From contig NZ_JAPWKB010000017.1 in NCBI RefSeq assembly GCF_028283785.1, forward strand, positions 205,675 to 269,674: a stretch of DNA of 64,000 nt, in the 5' to 3' direction. Made by a program: the position numbers and the translations under genes. The notes beneath the pieces were generated by a model. It was given only the letters and a program-made list of their open reading frames with translations. It was not told where the DNA came from and searched no databases. Shown here one piece after another: positions 27,459-36,384 of this stretch. Position 1 is the first letter of the stretch. Each line of letters opens with the position of its first letter. This DNA is from Paraburkholderia sp. (GTDB lineage Bacteria > Pseudomonadota > Gammaproteobacteria > Burkholderiales > Burkholderiaceae).

Positions 27459-28619
27459 TCAGAACGCGTGACGAAGTCCCACGGTGACGGCAACCTGCGT
27501 ATCCGACGACGACGGCGACAACGTGTTGATCATCGCGTGCGACAGAACCGAATCCGCCGGGGCGCCGTGCACGCTCTGGTACACGCCTTCGAGATAGACA
27601 TCCGTGCGTTTGCTCAACGAGTAATCGGTCTGAAGCATGGCCGTATTCCATCCCGGCGAAGATCCGTTATAAGCGCCGTGGGTGTACGTATAGGCTCCCG
27701 ACACACTCAACGCCGGCGTCAACGCGTACTTTCCGTTGATTTCGAAATTGTCGAAACGCAGCGATCCGGCGAGCGAGCCGGCTGAGCTATCACCCGAGCC
27801 GAGATACGTGCCCGTTCCAAACGAGAATACGCCCGACGCGTTATCGATTTGCGAGTGGCTCCACACAAGACCGACCGTGGCAGGCCCAAACGTATAGTTG
27901 CCGCCAAGCGACCAGATGCGCTGACGTTGTGAAATGAAGTTCGCGCTTGCGTCGCTCGACGTTACAGCGCCGCTCCCCGTGCCGGCATTGCTGAACTGGA
28001 GATAGCCAGCGGCAAGGTTGATCGGCCCTTGCGCATACGAAACAGCAAAGCCGTATGACCGATTGTTCGCAAAGGCGCCAGCCTGATTGCTGAAGCCATA
28101 CATGGTCTCGAACGTAACGCCGTGATACGTCGGGCTCGCGTACTTGACCGTGTTGTTGATGACAACCGAGTTCGCCGCGAGGTTGTCGTTCTCAAACGGA
28201 TGCGCGGCCATACTGCCGCCCCACGTATTGAGCTCGGCAGTAAGCGGCCCAACGAGGTCGTTCATCACGTCGAACTGCCGCCCAAACGTCACCGTTCCGT
28301 AAGACTCGCTCTGCAGACCAACCCATGCCTGCGAGCCGAAGCCATCACCGGAAAACGCTTGCGCACCGTTGTTTAGCAGGAAGCCTTGCTCCAGTTTGAA
28401 GACCGCGCTCAATCCGCCTCCGAGGTCTTCCGTTCCTTTCAAACCAAACACGGTGTTCTGCGTCGAACTGCTGTTCTCTTGCCAGTTGTGGCTGCCGTAC
28501 TGGTTGTTGGTATAAACCAGACCGGCATCGATCAGGCCGTAGAGCGTCACACTGCTTTGCGCGTAAGCGGAGATCGAAAACGCGCCGGATAGTGCTGCCA
28601 CAAGGAGTGTTCTTTTCAT
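27459..28619 (-). CDS. Outer-membrane porin, Burkholderia OmpC-like
   Basis: 386 residues with a signal peptide (MKRTLLVAALSGAFSISAYA, then QSSVTLYGLIDAG) and the Gram-negative porin pattern of Burkholderia: GTEDLGGGLSAVFKLEQGF, the LQSESYGTVTFGRQFD strand, repeated aromatic beta-strands and a terminal Phe (VGLRHAF) for BAM recognition. It forms trimeric general diffusion channels. It stands alone between terminators, convergent with the guanidine binding-protein gene, and its promoter lies in the 312-bp region upstream. Substrate preference cannot be read from sequence. Confidence 0.95.
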   Translation of the reverse strand: MKRTLLVAALSGAFSISAYAQSSVTLYGLIDAGLVYTNNQYGSHNWQENSSSTQNTVFGLKGTEDLGGGLSAVFKLEQGFLLNNGAQAFSGDGFGSQAWVGLQSESYGTVTFGRQFDVMNDLVGPLTAELNTWGGSMAAHPFENDNLAANSVVINNTVKYASPTYHGVTFETMYGFSNQAGAFANNRSYGFAVSYAQGPINLAAGYLQFSNAGTGSGAVTSSDASANFISQRQRIWSLGGNYTFGPATVGLVWSHSQIDNASGVFSFGTGTYLGSGDSSAGSLAGSLRFDNFEINGKYALTPALSVSGAYTYTHGAYNGSSPGWNTAMLQTDYSLSKRTDVYLEGVYQSVHGAPADSVLSHAMINTLSPSSSDTQVAVTVGLRHAF

Positions 28620-28931
28620 GGTCGAGTGGATATCAGTTCACAGGTTATTGAAAGGATTCAACCGCCCTGCACAATGACGTCAAAGCGGCATCGACCTGGA
28701 CGCTATATGCAATGGCGGGGTCATCACAGGGCGTCGCAATCTTAATTAATCAAAATAAAATCAGCGCGCGAGCAGCCCTATTGCAATGAAGACGACTGCC
28801 GCATGACAATCAATTTGAACGCCATGTGTGCATTTTTCCTGTGATGATCCAAGACATCTGTAAGCAAATCGGGTTCACGTTGCTCTATTCCACGACGTTC
28901 CCGAAAGAATGCTCGTGGAATCGGCGAACAC
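28620..28931. other. Intergenic region upstream of the porin
   Basis: 312 bp between the porin start and the stop of the AraC-type gene, both on the minus strand. It must contain the porin promoter. I see no clear sigma-54 site, strong palindrome or small gene; AT-rich stretches around 28735-28760 could be promoter or UP-element sequence. Confidence 0.4.
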
Positions 28932-29993
28932 CTACCGTACAAGCACCAGCTTCTGACTACCCGTTCCCGGAGCCCGGACCTTCTTTCTCGACACTTCCGA
29001 TCGATCATCGTCCGTAACCACTGCCGCGGCATCCGGACGAAACCGGTCGCGATACTCGGCCGGATTGATGTTCAGACGCCGTTGAAAGACGCGTCTGAAT
29101 CCATCCATGCTGTCATACCCGCATCGCCGGGCGATCTCTCGTAGCGATAGCTCCGTACCTTCCAGGAAACGCCGCGCTGCATCGATCCGGGCGTTGTTCA
29201 AAAACGTCATCGGACCCACGCCACACTCGCGCGTAAACGTTCGCGTCAGGTTGCGTGTGCTCATATGAGCACGCTCGGCGAGTGAGGTGACCGTGTGCTC
29301 CAGATGCAAGTGATCCAGCATGTACTGTTGCAACATGACCGTCTGCGAACCGGGTAACGCCAGCGATTCGAGCAGCGGGCTGAATTGCGACTGTCCGCCA
29401 GCGCGACGCAGATAGACGACCAGATATTTGGCGACGTCGAGTGCCATCTGCCGACCGAAATCATCCTCGATCATTGCAAGTGACAGGTCGATACCGGCAG
29501 TCACACCCGCCGTCGTGAACACGTTGCCGTCCTGAACAAAGATATGGTCAGGCTCGATCTTCGCTCGCGGAAAGGTTGCGGCGAGACGCGGAACATCCAT
29601 CCAATGCGTCGTCACGACCTTATTGTCGAGTAGCCCCGCCGATCCGAACGCAAACAGTCCATTGCAGATCGCAGCAATCCGGCGGCAGCGTTTTTGCTGG
29701 TCTTTCAGCCATGCGCTCAGTGCGGGATCGTCAAACGCGTCGAAGATACCGAGACCGCCGGGCACGATCACCGTGTCGAAATCCGGACACGGATCGAAAA
29801 TCGTCCGGTCGGGTACGGTCGTCAATCCACTCGACGACTGGACTGTGCCTCGCGTCGTCCCGACCGTCAGCATTTCGTATTCGCATTCCCCCTTGCTTAG
29901 AATTTTTACTTCGGCAAAGGCGTCTTTGGGGCCGGCGATGTCCAGTAACTGAAAGCCGGGAAAGACCACCATGCCGACTTTAATTCTCTTCAT
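28932..29993 (-). CDS. GlxA-family AraC-type regulator with DJ-1/PfpI domain
   Basis: 353 residues. The N-terminal half is a class I glutamine amidotransferase-like (DJ-1/PfpI) domain with VIVPGG and the elbow AICNGLFAFG. The C-terminal half (about 220-325) has two AraC helix-turn-helix motifs (SLAERAHMSTRNLTRTF; SLREIARRCGYDSMDGFRRVFQ). Such proteins often regulate use of quaternary amines, arginine or nitriles/amides. It is just downstream of the nitrile hydratase cluster on the same strand, 92 bp after cbtA, so it may regulate that cluster. The ATG at 29993 has GAGG 7 nt upstream. Confidence 0.9.
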   Translation of the reverse strand: MKRIKVGMVVFPGFQLLDIAGPKDAFAEVKILSKGECEYEMLTVGTTRGTVQSSSGLTTVPDRTIFDPCPDFDTVIVPGGLGIFDAFDDPALSAWLKDQQKRCRRIAAICNGLFAFGSAGLLDNKVVTTHWMDVPRLAATFPRAKIEPDHIFVQDGNVFTTAGVTAGIDLSLAMIEDDFGRQMALDVAKYLVVYLRRAGGQSQFSPLLESLALPGSQTVMLQQYMLDHLHLEHTVTSLAERAHMSTRNLTRTFTRECGVGPMTFLNNARIDAARRFLEGTELSLREIARRCGYDSMDGFRRVFQRRLNINPAEYRDRFRPDAAAVVTDDDRSEVSRKKVRAPGTGSQKLVLVR

Positions 29994-30085
29994 CGCGCGA
30001 CCTCGCAGGTTCAACCGCGTATAGCAGTGGTAATGGAATAGCGCGGCTATCGTGCCGCGTAACCGTCAGTCTAATCGTAGATTGG

Positions 30086-30862
30086 TCAGTGGCCTCTCCG
30101 GACAAAATTCCGGGCCATCCGGCCGGCGACATAGCCGCGTTCGTCTGCGCTGCGCGACATGTTAGGCGCCCGTTCCGCCAACATGCCGAAGAGCGCACCG
30201 ATGCTCGTCCACATGACGATTTGCATACCCATAGCAACGGTTCGGAATTTCCACAACAGGGCAGCCGGGAACGCGGCGGGAACTTCATTGATTTCAGGCA
30301 GCGCACTCAACGCAACGCCGACGATCACGACAAAGAAAATCACACCGACAAGCGAACCATTCCATTGCCCGAATCGCGTGGCAGCGATTCGCCTGACGTT
30401 GAGCGATAACACCATTGCGGCAATCGAAATGGCGAGTGTCAGGAAAAAGAGGCCCGTGCGATAGCCGATCGTTTCCGGATCGCCGACCGACGGTGGATTC
30501 GGCGGATACTTCAGCGTAGGCACGACGACCAGCGCGACAAAGGCCGCCAACGCCAGCCACGCGGAGAGCGGTCTTGCGCCGATGGACCCGATTCGACCGT
30601 AAGCATAGGCGTACGTCAGCGCAAACAGGCCGCCCAATGCCATTCCGTAAGACACCACGCCGGTCAGCAAGCCCAGCCCCGCCTGAGTGCCACGGCTGAC
30701 CAGCTCCGGCTCGGGTGCATCACCTGCCGCCGCGTGCTCGTGATCCTCGAACGAGATCGCCTGAGCGACTTGCGGCTCGCCGAACGTCCTGGCGAACGCG
30801 AACGTAACGAGTCCCGCGACGATTCCGACCAGCATCCCGCGCATCAAAAGCTTTCCGACCAT
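30086..30862 (-). CDS. cbtA: Cobalt transporter subunit CbtA
   Basis: 258 residues with several membrane segments: MVGKLLMRGMLVGIVAGLVTFAFA at the start, then four or five more. An acidic/His segment after the first helix (SFEDHEHAAAGDAPEPE) is typical of CbtA. Family members pair with CbtB in cobalt uptake and are often under cobalamin riboswitches; here they sit in a cobalt nitrile hydratase cluster instead. The gene follows cbtB by 44 bp and is the last of the cluster. GGAGG precedes the ATG. Confidence 0.92.
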   Translation of the reverse strand: MVGKLLMRGMLVGIVAGLVTFAFARTFGEPQVAQAISFEDHEHAAAGDAPEPELVSRGTQAGLGLLTGVVSYGMALGGLFALTYAYAYGRIGSIGARPLSAWLALAAFVALVVVPTLKYPPNPPSVGDPETIGYRTGLFFLTLAISIAAMVLSLNVRRIAATRFGQWNGSLVGVIFFVVIVGVALSALPEINEVPAAFPAALLWKFRTVAMGMQIVMWTSIGALFGMLAERAPNMSRSADERGYVAGRMARNFVRRGH

Positions 30863-30906
30863 GACGGCCTCCGTTTCCTCTACCAGTTATTGAAATTCCG
30901 GCGTCT

Positions 30907-31116
30907 TCAATGACACGGGAAGCCGAGCAGATGGCGCCCGTCATGCACGAATTCATGCACGTACATGCCCGGGACGATCGATGTGGCACCCTGCTCCGCG
31001 CCGACGAAATAGATCAGCAGCAACATCAAAAGACCGCCGAAAACGGCCCACGGAAGTACTTCGCGAAGCGGTATGGGTGTGAATTCCGCAGCGGGTTGAA
31101 AGACAGCTTCATTCAT
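30907..31116 (-). CDS. cbtB: Cobalt transporter subunit CbtB
   Basis: 69 residues with one membrane helix (LPWAVFGGLLMLLLIYFVGA) and the CbtB C-terminal His-rich tail HEFVHDGRHLLGFPCH, likely a metal-binding site. It is the small partner of CbtA. The ATG at 31116 has GAGG 8 nt upstream. It lies 45 bp after the nitrile hydratase activator gene, which supports a role in supplying cobalt for the enzyme. Confidence 0.93.
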   Translation of the reverse strand: MNEAVFQPAAEFTPIPLREVLPWAVFGGLLMLLLIYFVGAEQGATSIVPGMYVHEFVHDGRHLLGFPCH

Positions 31117-31161
31117 GTGAGACCTCAAAAATTAGTCGGATTCCCGATGCCGGAAACCCGG

Positions 31162-31521
31162 TCAACGGACATATGCGGGCGGCGTCTCCTGCCGTCGCAT
31201 GCTCAGAACATGACGCAACTCGTCGGCGGATAGCACGCCGTGCGCTTCGACCACGTTCACCAGCGCTTCGAGAAAACGCTCGTAGTAGTCCCAACGCGGC
31301 TGATTCGCACAGTCGGTCGACTCCCACTTCCCAATCGACGCGATCAGGCTTTGTCGAAAGTCTTCCCATTCAAAGCAGCCGGCTTTCGCCAATGAAAGTG
31401 CGAGGCCGAACACGTCGCGCTCCCAGCGGTTGGTGAACAGCAGCTTTCCATCCAGCCTTGGCGGCGAGTCGGGCTCACCCAGCATCGACGCGGCGGCGTA
31501 CTCTTCAAAACGCGTGAACAT
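31162..31521 (-). CDS. Nitrile hydratase activator/accessory protein (P14K-like)
   Basis: 119 residues resembling the N-terminal domain of nitrile hydratase beta subunits (LLFTNRWERDVFGLALSLAKAGCFEWEDFRQSLIASIG, then YYERFLEALVNVVEAHGVL). This is the pattern of the cobalt-type activator that brings metallated alpha subunit to the enzyme (self-subunit swapping). It begins 12 bp after the alpha stop at 31521 (MFTRFEEYAAASML); longer starts would run into alpha. Confidence 0.88.
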   Translation of the reverse strand: MFTRFEEYAAASMLGEPDSPPRLDGKLLFTNRWERDVFGLALSLAKAGCFEWEDFRQSLIASIGKWESTDCANQPRWDYYERFLEALVNVVEAHGVLSADELRHVLSMRRQETPPAYVR

Positions 31522-31532
31522 GACGAATGCCC

Positions 31533-32156
31533 TCAAGCAGCGGGCGGTGCGACGAGCGCAACGCCCATCATCGACTCGGGTGTCACGAGTGCCGCCAGCG
31601 CTTCTTCGCTTAGCCCGTCGGTGTTCGCCGGCCGCTCGGGAATCACGAACCAGCGAATCTGTGCACTGCTGTCCCATACCTTGACCGACTTTGCTTCAGG
31701 CACCGTCACGCCAAACTCCTGAAGCACCGCTCGCGGTTCGCGAACACCCCGCGCACGGAACACCGGGTCCTTGTACCAGTACGGCGGCAAACCCAGCACG
31801 GGCCACGGATAGCATGAGCAAAGCGTACAGATGATCAGGTTGTGGGTATCGGCGTCGTTCGCGACGGCCGCCATGTGCTCGCCTTCCGCGCCTGCCATGC
31901 CAAGCGGCAATGACAGCTCGGCGATCGCCTTGGGCGTGTCTTCTACGAGCCGCTGTTTGTATGCCGGATCGACCCACGCATGCGCGACGATCTTCGCGCC
32001 GTTGAACGGACCGGCCATCGTCTCGAAGTGCTTGAGCACAGCATCGACAGAGTCACTGCCGATCACGCCTTTTTCAATCAGCAGCGCTTCCAACGCGCGA
32101 ACCTTCGCGGCGCTGGACGCCTCACGGTCATCAGAAAATTCGAACAGGTCAGTCAT
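31533..32156 (-). CDS. nthA: Nitrile hydratase alpha subunit, cobalt type
   Basis: 207 residues. The metal-binding claw is C110-T-L-C113-S114-C115 followed by YPWPVLGLPPYWYK. Threonine in CTLCSC marks the cobalt class, while iron enzymes have CSLCSC. The enzyme hydrates nitriles to amides in the cytoplasm; the claw cysteines become oxidised. The gene order beta then alpha, plus CbtAB and a COG0523 GTPase, all agree with cobalt. No amidase gene is next to it in the window. Confidence 0.96.
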   Translation of the reverse strand: MTDLFEFSDDREASSAAKVRALEALLIEKGVIGSDSVDAVLKHFETMAGPFNGAKIVAHAWVDPAYKQRLVEDTPKAIAELSLPLGMAGAEGEHMAAVANDADTHNLIICTLCSCYPWPVLGLPPYWYKDPVFRARGVREPRAVLQEFGVTVPEAKSVKVWDSSAQIRWFVIPERPANTDGLSEEALAALVTPESMMGVALVAPPAA

Positions 32157-32177
32157 GTTTCTCTCGCTAAGGGAGGA

Positions 32178-32921
32178 TCAGTTCGCAGGTTCGACATACG
32201 CGTCGTACAGGTCGGCGTAAATCGTCGTGTTGGGTTCGCTTTTGCCCGGCCCCCAGATATCGGCAGCGTCGAATGCAATCCGATACACCGGCATCGGCTT
32301 CCCAATGCCATCCACGCCCGTCGTCACGAAATAGGAAAACGCACCCGGATAGACGAGGTCCACCGTCCCCGTCTTGCTTCGCAGATAACCCGGCAACCGG
32401 GTATGGTCCACGGCTTCAGGATCAGCGATGCGCACGGTGTCGCCCACCTTGAAACGCGCAGCGCCATCGAGCGCGTTATAGCCGGAGTCGCCCTTGAGGA
32501 GATAAGCCTCGATCTGCGTCTCCAGTTCGGCGTTCGGCTGGTCCGGCAGCGCCGCGTCCGGCTGCTTGCGGTAATGCTCCGTCTTCGCCGCAAGCTCGTC
32601 GGCCGTGATATAGCCCTGACTGACGAAAAACTGCGAGATACCGCCGAGCCATTTTTCGTAGTACCGGTATTTGAAGTACTCGAACGGCTGCATGTCCTCG
32701 GCACCGGTACGCAGTGACGCCCACGTCCAGTTATCCTTGAACGTTGTCGGTAGCTGATCGACCGGATACGCGGCTAGCGCGTCGGTCAGGTGTGCGCTCT
32801 CGGCCATCATGACCGTGTGAATCCCAAAGATTCTGGTCTCCCACGGCTCGACGAAGACACGCGTTTCGGTGCTGACTGGACCGAGGTTTTCAATGCCGCC
32901 AAGGTGATGCTGTAGTTTCAC
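32178..32921 (-). CDS. nthB: Nitrile hydratase beta subunit
   Basis: 247 residues with the beta-subunit start LQHHLGGIENLGPV and the C-terminal SH3-like barrel (RFKVGDTVRIADPEAVDHTRLPGYLRSKTGTVDLVY) that packs on the alpha subunit. The GTG start at 32921 has GGAG 6 nt upstream. It lies 21 bp before alpha. It provides two conserved arginines near the alpha claw in known structures; I did not map them here. Confidence 0.95.
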   Translation of the reverse strand: MKLQHHLGGIENLGPVSTETRVFVEPWETRIFGIHTVMMAESAHLTDALAAYPVDQLPTTFKDNWTWASLRTGAEDMQPFEYFKYRYYEKWLGGISQFFVSQGYITADELAAKTEHYRKQPDAALPDQPNAELETQIEAYLLKGDSGYNALDGAARFKVGDTVRIADPEAVDHTRLPGYLRSKTGTVDLVYPGAFSYFVTTGVDGIGKPMPVYRIAFDAADIWGPGKSEPNTTIYADLYDAYVEPAN

Positions 32922-32961
32922 GGTTCGCTCCGGAAATGGGCTATAGGTAGTCGCGCGAGCC

Positions 32962-33465
32962 TTAGCTCAGCCGGTGTTCGCGCTTGAACGACAGTGCTTC
33001 CCCGAGCATCTCGGACACGAACCCGAACACCGCTCCCGTGACAAGCGCACCCGCCGCGACGAGGCCGGGATTGGATATGCCGATGGTCGTGATTGCCTTG
33101 CCGGTTGCGACAGTCGTGCCGACGGTAGAGGCAAAGCCCCAGACGATTGCAGGCAGCACGTCGAGCAGTTTGATCTTCGACGCTTGCACCATCGCTGCAC
33201 TACCGATACCCACGGCTACGGCCGCGCCGAATGCGCCCGCGCTCATCGTCGTGATACACAATAAGGTTACCGATGCGATCACGAGCCCCGTCAGATTCGA
33301 TGCGACACTCTTCACGAAGCCGGCCTGACCACCGCCAAGCACGAAGAACGATGCCCATGCGATAAACGTCACCCACACCGGCACTGGAAATACCGTGCCG
33401 GTCAACCAGGTATCGGCGACGGCAAGAACGCCGATGCTCAATGTGTATGCTTCAGGCTTTTTCAT
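32962..33465 (-). CDS. DUF1097 family membrane protein
   Basis: 167 residues with about five membrane helices and Gly/Ala-rich segments, resembling the DUF1097 family, many members of which look like small permeases. It lies between the GTPase and nitrile hydratase beta, on the same strand with short gaps, so it may help metal or substrate handling for the enzyme. The specific role is unknown. AAGGAG lies 8 nt before the ATG at 33465. Confidence 0.75.
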   Translation of the reverse strand: MKKPEAYTLSIGVLAVADTWLTGTVFPVPVWVTFIAWASFFVLGGGQAGFVKSVASNLTGLVIASVTLLCITTMSAGAFGAAVAVGIGSAAMVQASKIKLLDVLPAIVWGFASTVGTTVATGKAITTIGISNPGLVAAGALVTGAVFGFVSEMLGEALSFKREHRLS

Positions 33466-33517
33466 TTCATTGCTCCTTAAGGAAAAACTACGGTCATGAA
33501 AATGCAAATCAACAGGA

Positions 33518-34486
33518 TCAGTGCATACAACCAAGCAGGCCTTCCCGCATTTGCCCGGCGTCGAGATTGCGTCCGATCATGACAAAGCGGTTGTCGCGTG
33601 ACTCGTCTCCACGCCATGCCTTTCCAAACGTCGTATCGAGCAACATATGGACACTATGAAAATGCAGCCGTCGGCTTTCTTCATGCAGGTTCAGGACGCC
33701 CTTCATACGGAGAATCTGCTGACCGTGCGTCTGCACGAGACGGTTGACCCATTGATTGAAACGTCCCGCGTCGATCGCGCCGGGTAGAACGAATGCACAC
33801 GATGCGATGCTCTCGTCGTGCTCATGGTCATGAGCCGTTTCGTCGAGCAGATCGGGTTCGACAGCGAGCAGGTTGTCGATCGAAAAGCTGCGTACGCCCA
33901 GTAGCTTTTCGACTTCAATGGCGGAGTGAGATGCGAACTCGATGGTCGCGGTGGGATTGAGTTGGCGGATTGTCTCGACGAGCGCGTTGAGTGCGTCAGC
34001 AGCGACGACGTCGGTCTTGTTGATCACGATTCGATCCGCAAACACGACCTGCTCGCGCGCGATATCGTCGTTCAGTTGCGACGGCGCGTGCAGTGCGTCT
34101 ATCACGGCGACGACGGCCTCCAGCTCGACGCGCTTGCGGACATCGGGGTCCGCGAGAAAAGTCTGCAGCACGGGTGCCGGGTCGGCGAGTCCCGACGTCT
34201 CGACAATAAGATGCTCGAGCCGGTCGCCAAACCGGTCGAGCAGCATGCGCACGCTTTCCACAAGGTCCGTACGCACTGTGCAGCAGACGCAGCCATTGTT
34301 GATTTCGACGACGGCGTCTTCGTCCGCAACGATCAACTCGCCGTCGATTCCGACCTCGCCGAACTCATTGACGACGATGCCGATCTGCATTGGCCGCGTC
34401 GCATCGAGAATGTGATTGACCAGTGTCGTCTTGCCCGCGCCGAGGAAACCGGTCACGACTGTCGTGGGAATTTTCTTGAGTTGCAT
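33518..34486 (-). CDS. COG0523/CobW-type GTPase, nitrile hydratase metallochaperone
   Basis: 322 residues: Walker A GFLGAGKTT, the metal-binding CVCC motif (INNGCVCCTVRTDL), NKTD guanine specificity, a His-rich HDHEHDE stretch and a CobW C-terminal domain (HFHSVHMLLD). Members of this family in nitrile hydratase loci are proposed to deliver the metal to the alpha subunit. It is the first gene of the seven-gene cluster. The start at 34486 (MQLKKIPTTVVTGF) matches family N-termini. Confidence 0.9.
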   Translation of the reverse strand: MQLKKIPTTVVTGFLGAGKTTLVNHILDATRPMQIGIVVNEFGEVGIDGELIVADEDAVVEINNGCVCCTVRTDLVESVRMLLDRFGDRLEHLIVETSGLADPAPVLQTFLADPDVRKRVELEAVVAVIDALHAPSQLNDDIAREQVVFADRIVINKTDVVAADALNALVETIRQLNPTATIEFASHSAIEVEKLLGVRSFSIDNLLAVEPDLLDETAHDHEHDESIASCAFVLPGAIDAGRFNQWVNRLVQTHGQQILRMKGVLNLHEESRRLHFHSVHMLLDTTFGKAWRGDESRDNRFVMIGRNLDAGQMREGLLGCMH

Positions 34487-34836
34487 CGCGCGCTCCGTGA
34501 ACCCCGGCACACGCCGGACCGGATACCAAGAGCGACAACCGCGCCGGATTTCGTCAAATGGCCGTGTGTCGCCGCAAGTCGGCGCGGATCGACGGCCTTG
34601 ATGGCTCACATTGCAGATTCAAGCAATTCACGCCAAAACACCGCGGATCGACCACCCTATCGTCCGATGTGTTTCAAGCGCGAAAGCCGTGCGCCGACGC
34701 ACGTGGATTGTGCGCAGCGCACTTTGAGAGCGCGTTCATTTCGCGTTGGACGTTGCATCCATACGCGATGTTCGTGCAGACACGAGGGCGACGACGGGCG
34801 CCGGAGCGCCCGATGCGACGAGTCTTTATCGACCGT
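34487..34836. other. Promoter region of the nitrile hydratase cluster
   Basis: 350 bp between the GTPase start and the stop of the MFS gene, both minus strand. No gene, palindrome or recognisable metal-responsive or cobalamin riboswitch motif was seen. A TGGCGTGAATTGC stretch resembles a sigma-54 site but its GG-GC spacing is 2 bp too short. Confidence 0.4.
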
Positions 34837-36291
34837 CTAGCGTGTGATCTCTTCGAGCGAGAGATTTCGGGTCTTGGGACCGAGCAAACCGATAGCCAGC
34901 ATAACGACGACCATCGCCGCAGAGATAAAAACGAACACGCCGACAGTGCCGAACTGCTTGAGTACATCCGCGATGATAAAGGCGGTAAAGATCGCGGAAA
35001 AGCGGCTCCACGAATAGACGAAACCCACCGCCCGCGCGCGAATGCTGGTCGGATACAACTCCGCCTGATACGCATGAAAGCTGTACGAGATGATGTTGCT
35101 GGCGAGCGTCAGGCACACGCCGAGACTCACCAGCAGCACCGCGCTCGACGCCTGACTGAACCACAAGCCCGCGACGATATTCGCTGCCGCCATCACCACG
35201 ATCACCGTCTTGCGCTCGAAGCGGTCGCCGATAAACAGTCCGATGACCGGTCCGATCGGCGCGGCAAGCGCAATCACGCTCGAATATCCGAGACTCGTCG
35301 TCACCGTGATGCCCTGCTTGATCAACAGCGTCGGTACCCAATTTGCGAAGCCATAGAAACCCACAGTCTGAAACACGTTGAAGAGCGTCATCATCAGCGT
35401 GCGATTGCGGTACGGTGCAACCCACATATCGCGGAAACTGCCGCGCGGTGAGACCGCCACCGCCGCAGCGGGCGCCGGCAGCGGCCGGCCATACTCGGCT
35501 TGCACTTTCGCTTCGAGCGCGCTCATCACGCGGTCCGCCTCGACGAGGCGGCCTTGTTGCGCGAGCCAGCGCGGACTCTCCGGCAACGCGCGGCGAATCC
35601 ACCACACGAACAGTGCGCCATGCGCGCCGATCACCACGACCCAACGCCATCCGTCGATACCGAACGGCGTGCGCGGCACCAGCAGATACGACAGAAAAGC
35701 GACCACGGGCACAGCGGTAAAACCCACGGCCTGTTCGCACGCAAACGCGCGACCCCGGATATGTTTGGGCACGAGTTCGGAGATGTATGTGCCGATCGTC
35801 ACCAGTTCGACACCGATCCCCACGCCCGCGACGAAGCGCCAGAAGTTGAGTCCCGTTGCCGTCTCCTGAAACGCCATGACGAGATTCGCGACGGTGTACC
35901 ACAGCAGCGAATACGTAAAAACCGCGCGACGTCCATAGCGATCCGCGAGAAAGCCGCACGCAATCGTGCCGACAAACAGGCCCGAAAACAGTGCGGCGAT
36001 AAAACTCGCCACGCCCGTCGTGCCGAACAGACCATGCGTCGTCGCGCTCAGCAGTCCGCTTCTGACGAGGCCCGGCGCGACGTAACCGCTATAAAGCAGA
36101 TCGTAAAGTTCGAAGAAAAAGCCGAGGCTCAGCAGTACGACCAGTTTCCACACGCTGCGCGTGGCGGGCAAACGGTCGAGACGCGCGGAAATGGTGCCGG
36201 CGTCGAGTCGTACGGCGGGGTCGGGTGCCGACGCGCCGCGCCCGGCTGCGCCCGCGTGCGCGAGGTCGCCGGATGTTTCGGGGGATGCCAT
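34837..36291 (-). CDS. MFS transporter, sugar porter-like
   Basis: 484 residues with about 12 membrane helices and MFS signatures (ADRYGRRAVF between TM2 and TM3, GDRFERKTVI in the middle loop, MSALEAKVQAEYGRPL in the central loop). It resembles metabolite:H+ symporters for aromatic acids, nicotinate or sugars. The 60-residue soluble N-terminus is Ala/Asp-rich. The start at 36291 has GGAG 6 nt upstream. The gene follows the aconitase-like pseudogene by 93 bp and could have served the same pathway. Confidence 0.88.
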   Translation of the reverse strand: MASPETSGDLAHAGAAGRGASAPDPAVRLDAGTISARLDRLPATRSVWKLVVLLSLGFFFELYDLLYSGYVAPGLVRSGLLSATTHGLFGTTGVASFIAALFSGLFVGTIACGFLADRYGRRAVFTYSLLWYTVANLVMAFQETATGLNFWRFVAGVGIGVELVTIGTYISELVPKHIRGRAFACEQAVGFTAVPVVAFLSYLLVPRTPFGIDGWRWVVVIGAHGALFVWWIRRALPESPRWLAQQGRLVEADRVMSALEAKVQAEYGRPLPAPAAAVAVSPRGSFRDMWVAPYRNRTLMMTLFNVFQTVGFYGFANWVPTLLIKQGITVTTSLGYSSVIALAAPIGPVIGLFIGDRFERKTVIVVMAAANIVAGLWFSQASSAVLLVSLGVCLTLASNIISYSFHAYQAELYPTSIRARAVGFVYSWSRFSAIFTAFIIADVLKQFGTVGVFVFISAAMVVVMLAIGLLGPKTRNLSLEEITR

Positions 36292-36384
36292 GGTGTCTCC
36301 TTCCTGTTGAGGCCGGTCTAGCGCCGGCTCCCGTGTCACACCTGAGGCGGTGAACGATGCCGGACGTCGAGCCCGGCGAGCATT

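Noticed and set aside
34600..34660. Sigma-54 site upstream of the nitrile hydratase cluster
   Set aside because: The GG to GC spacing is 8 bp, not 10.
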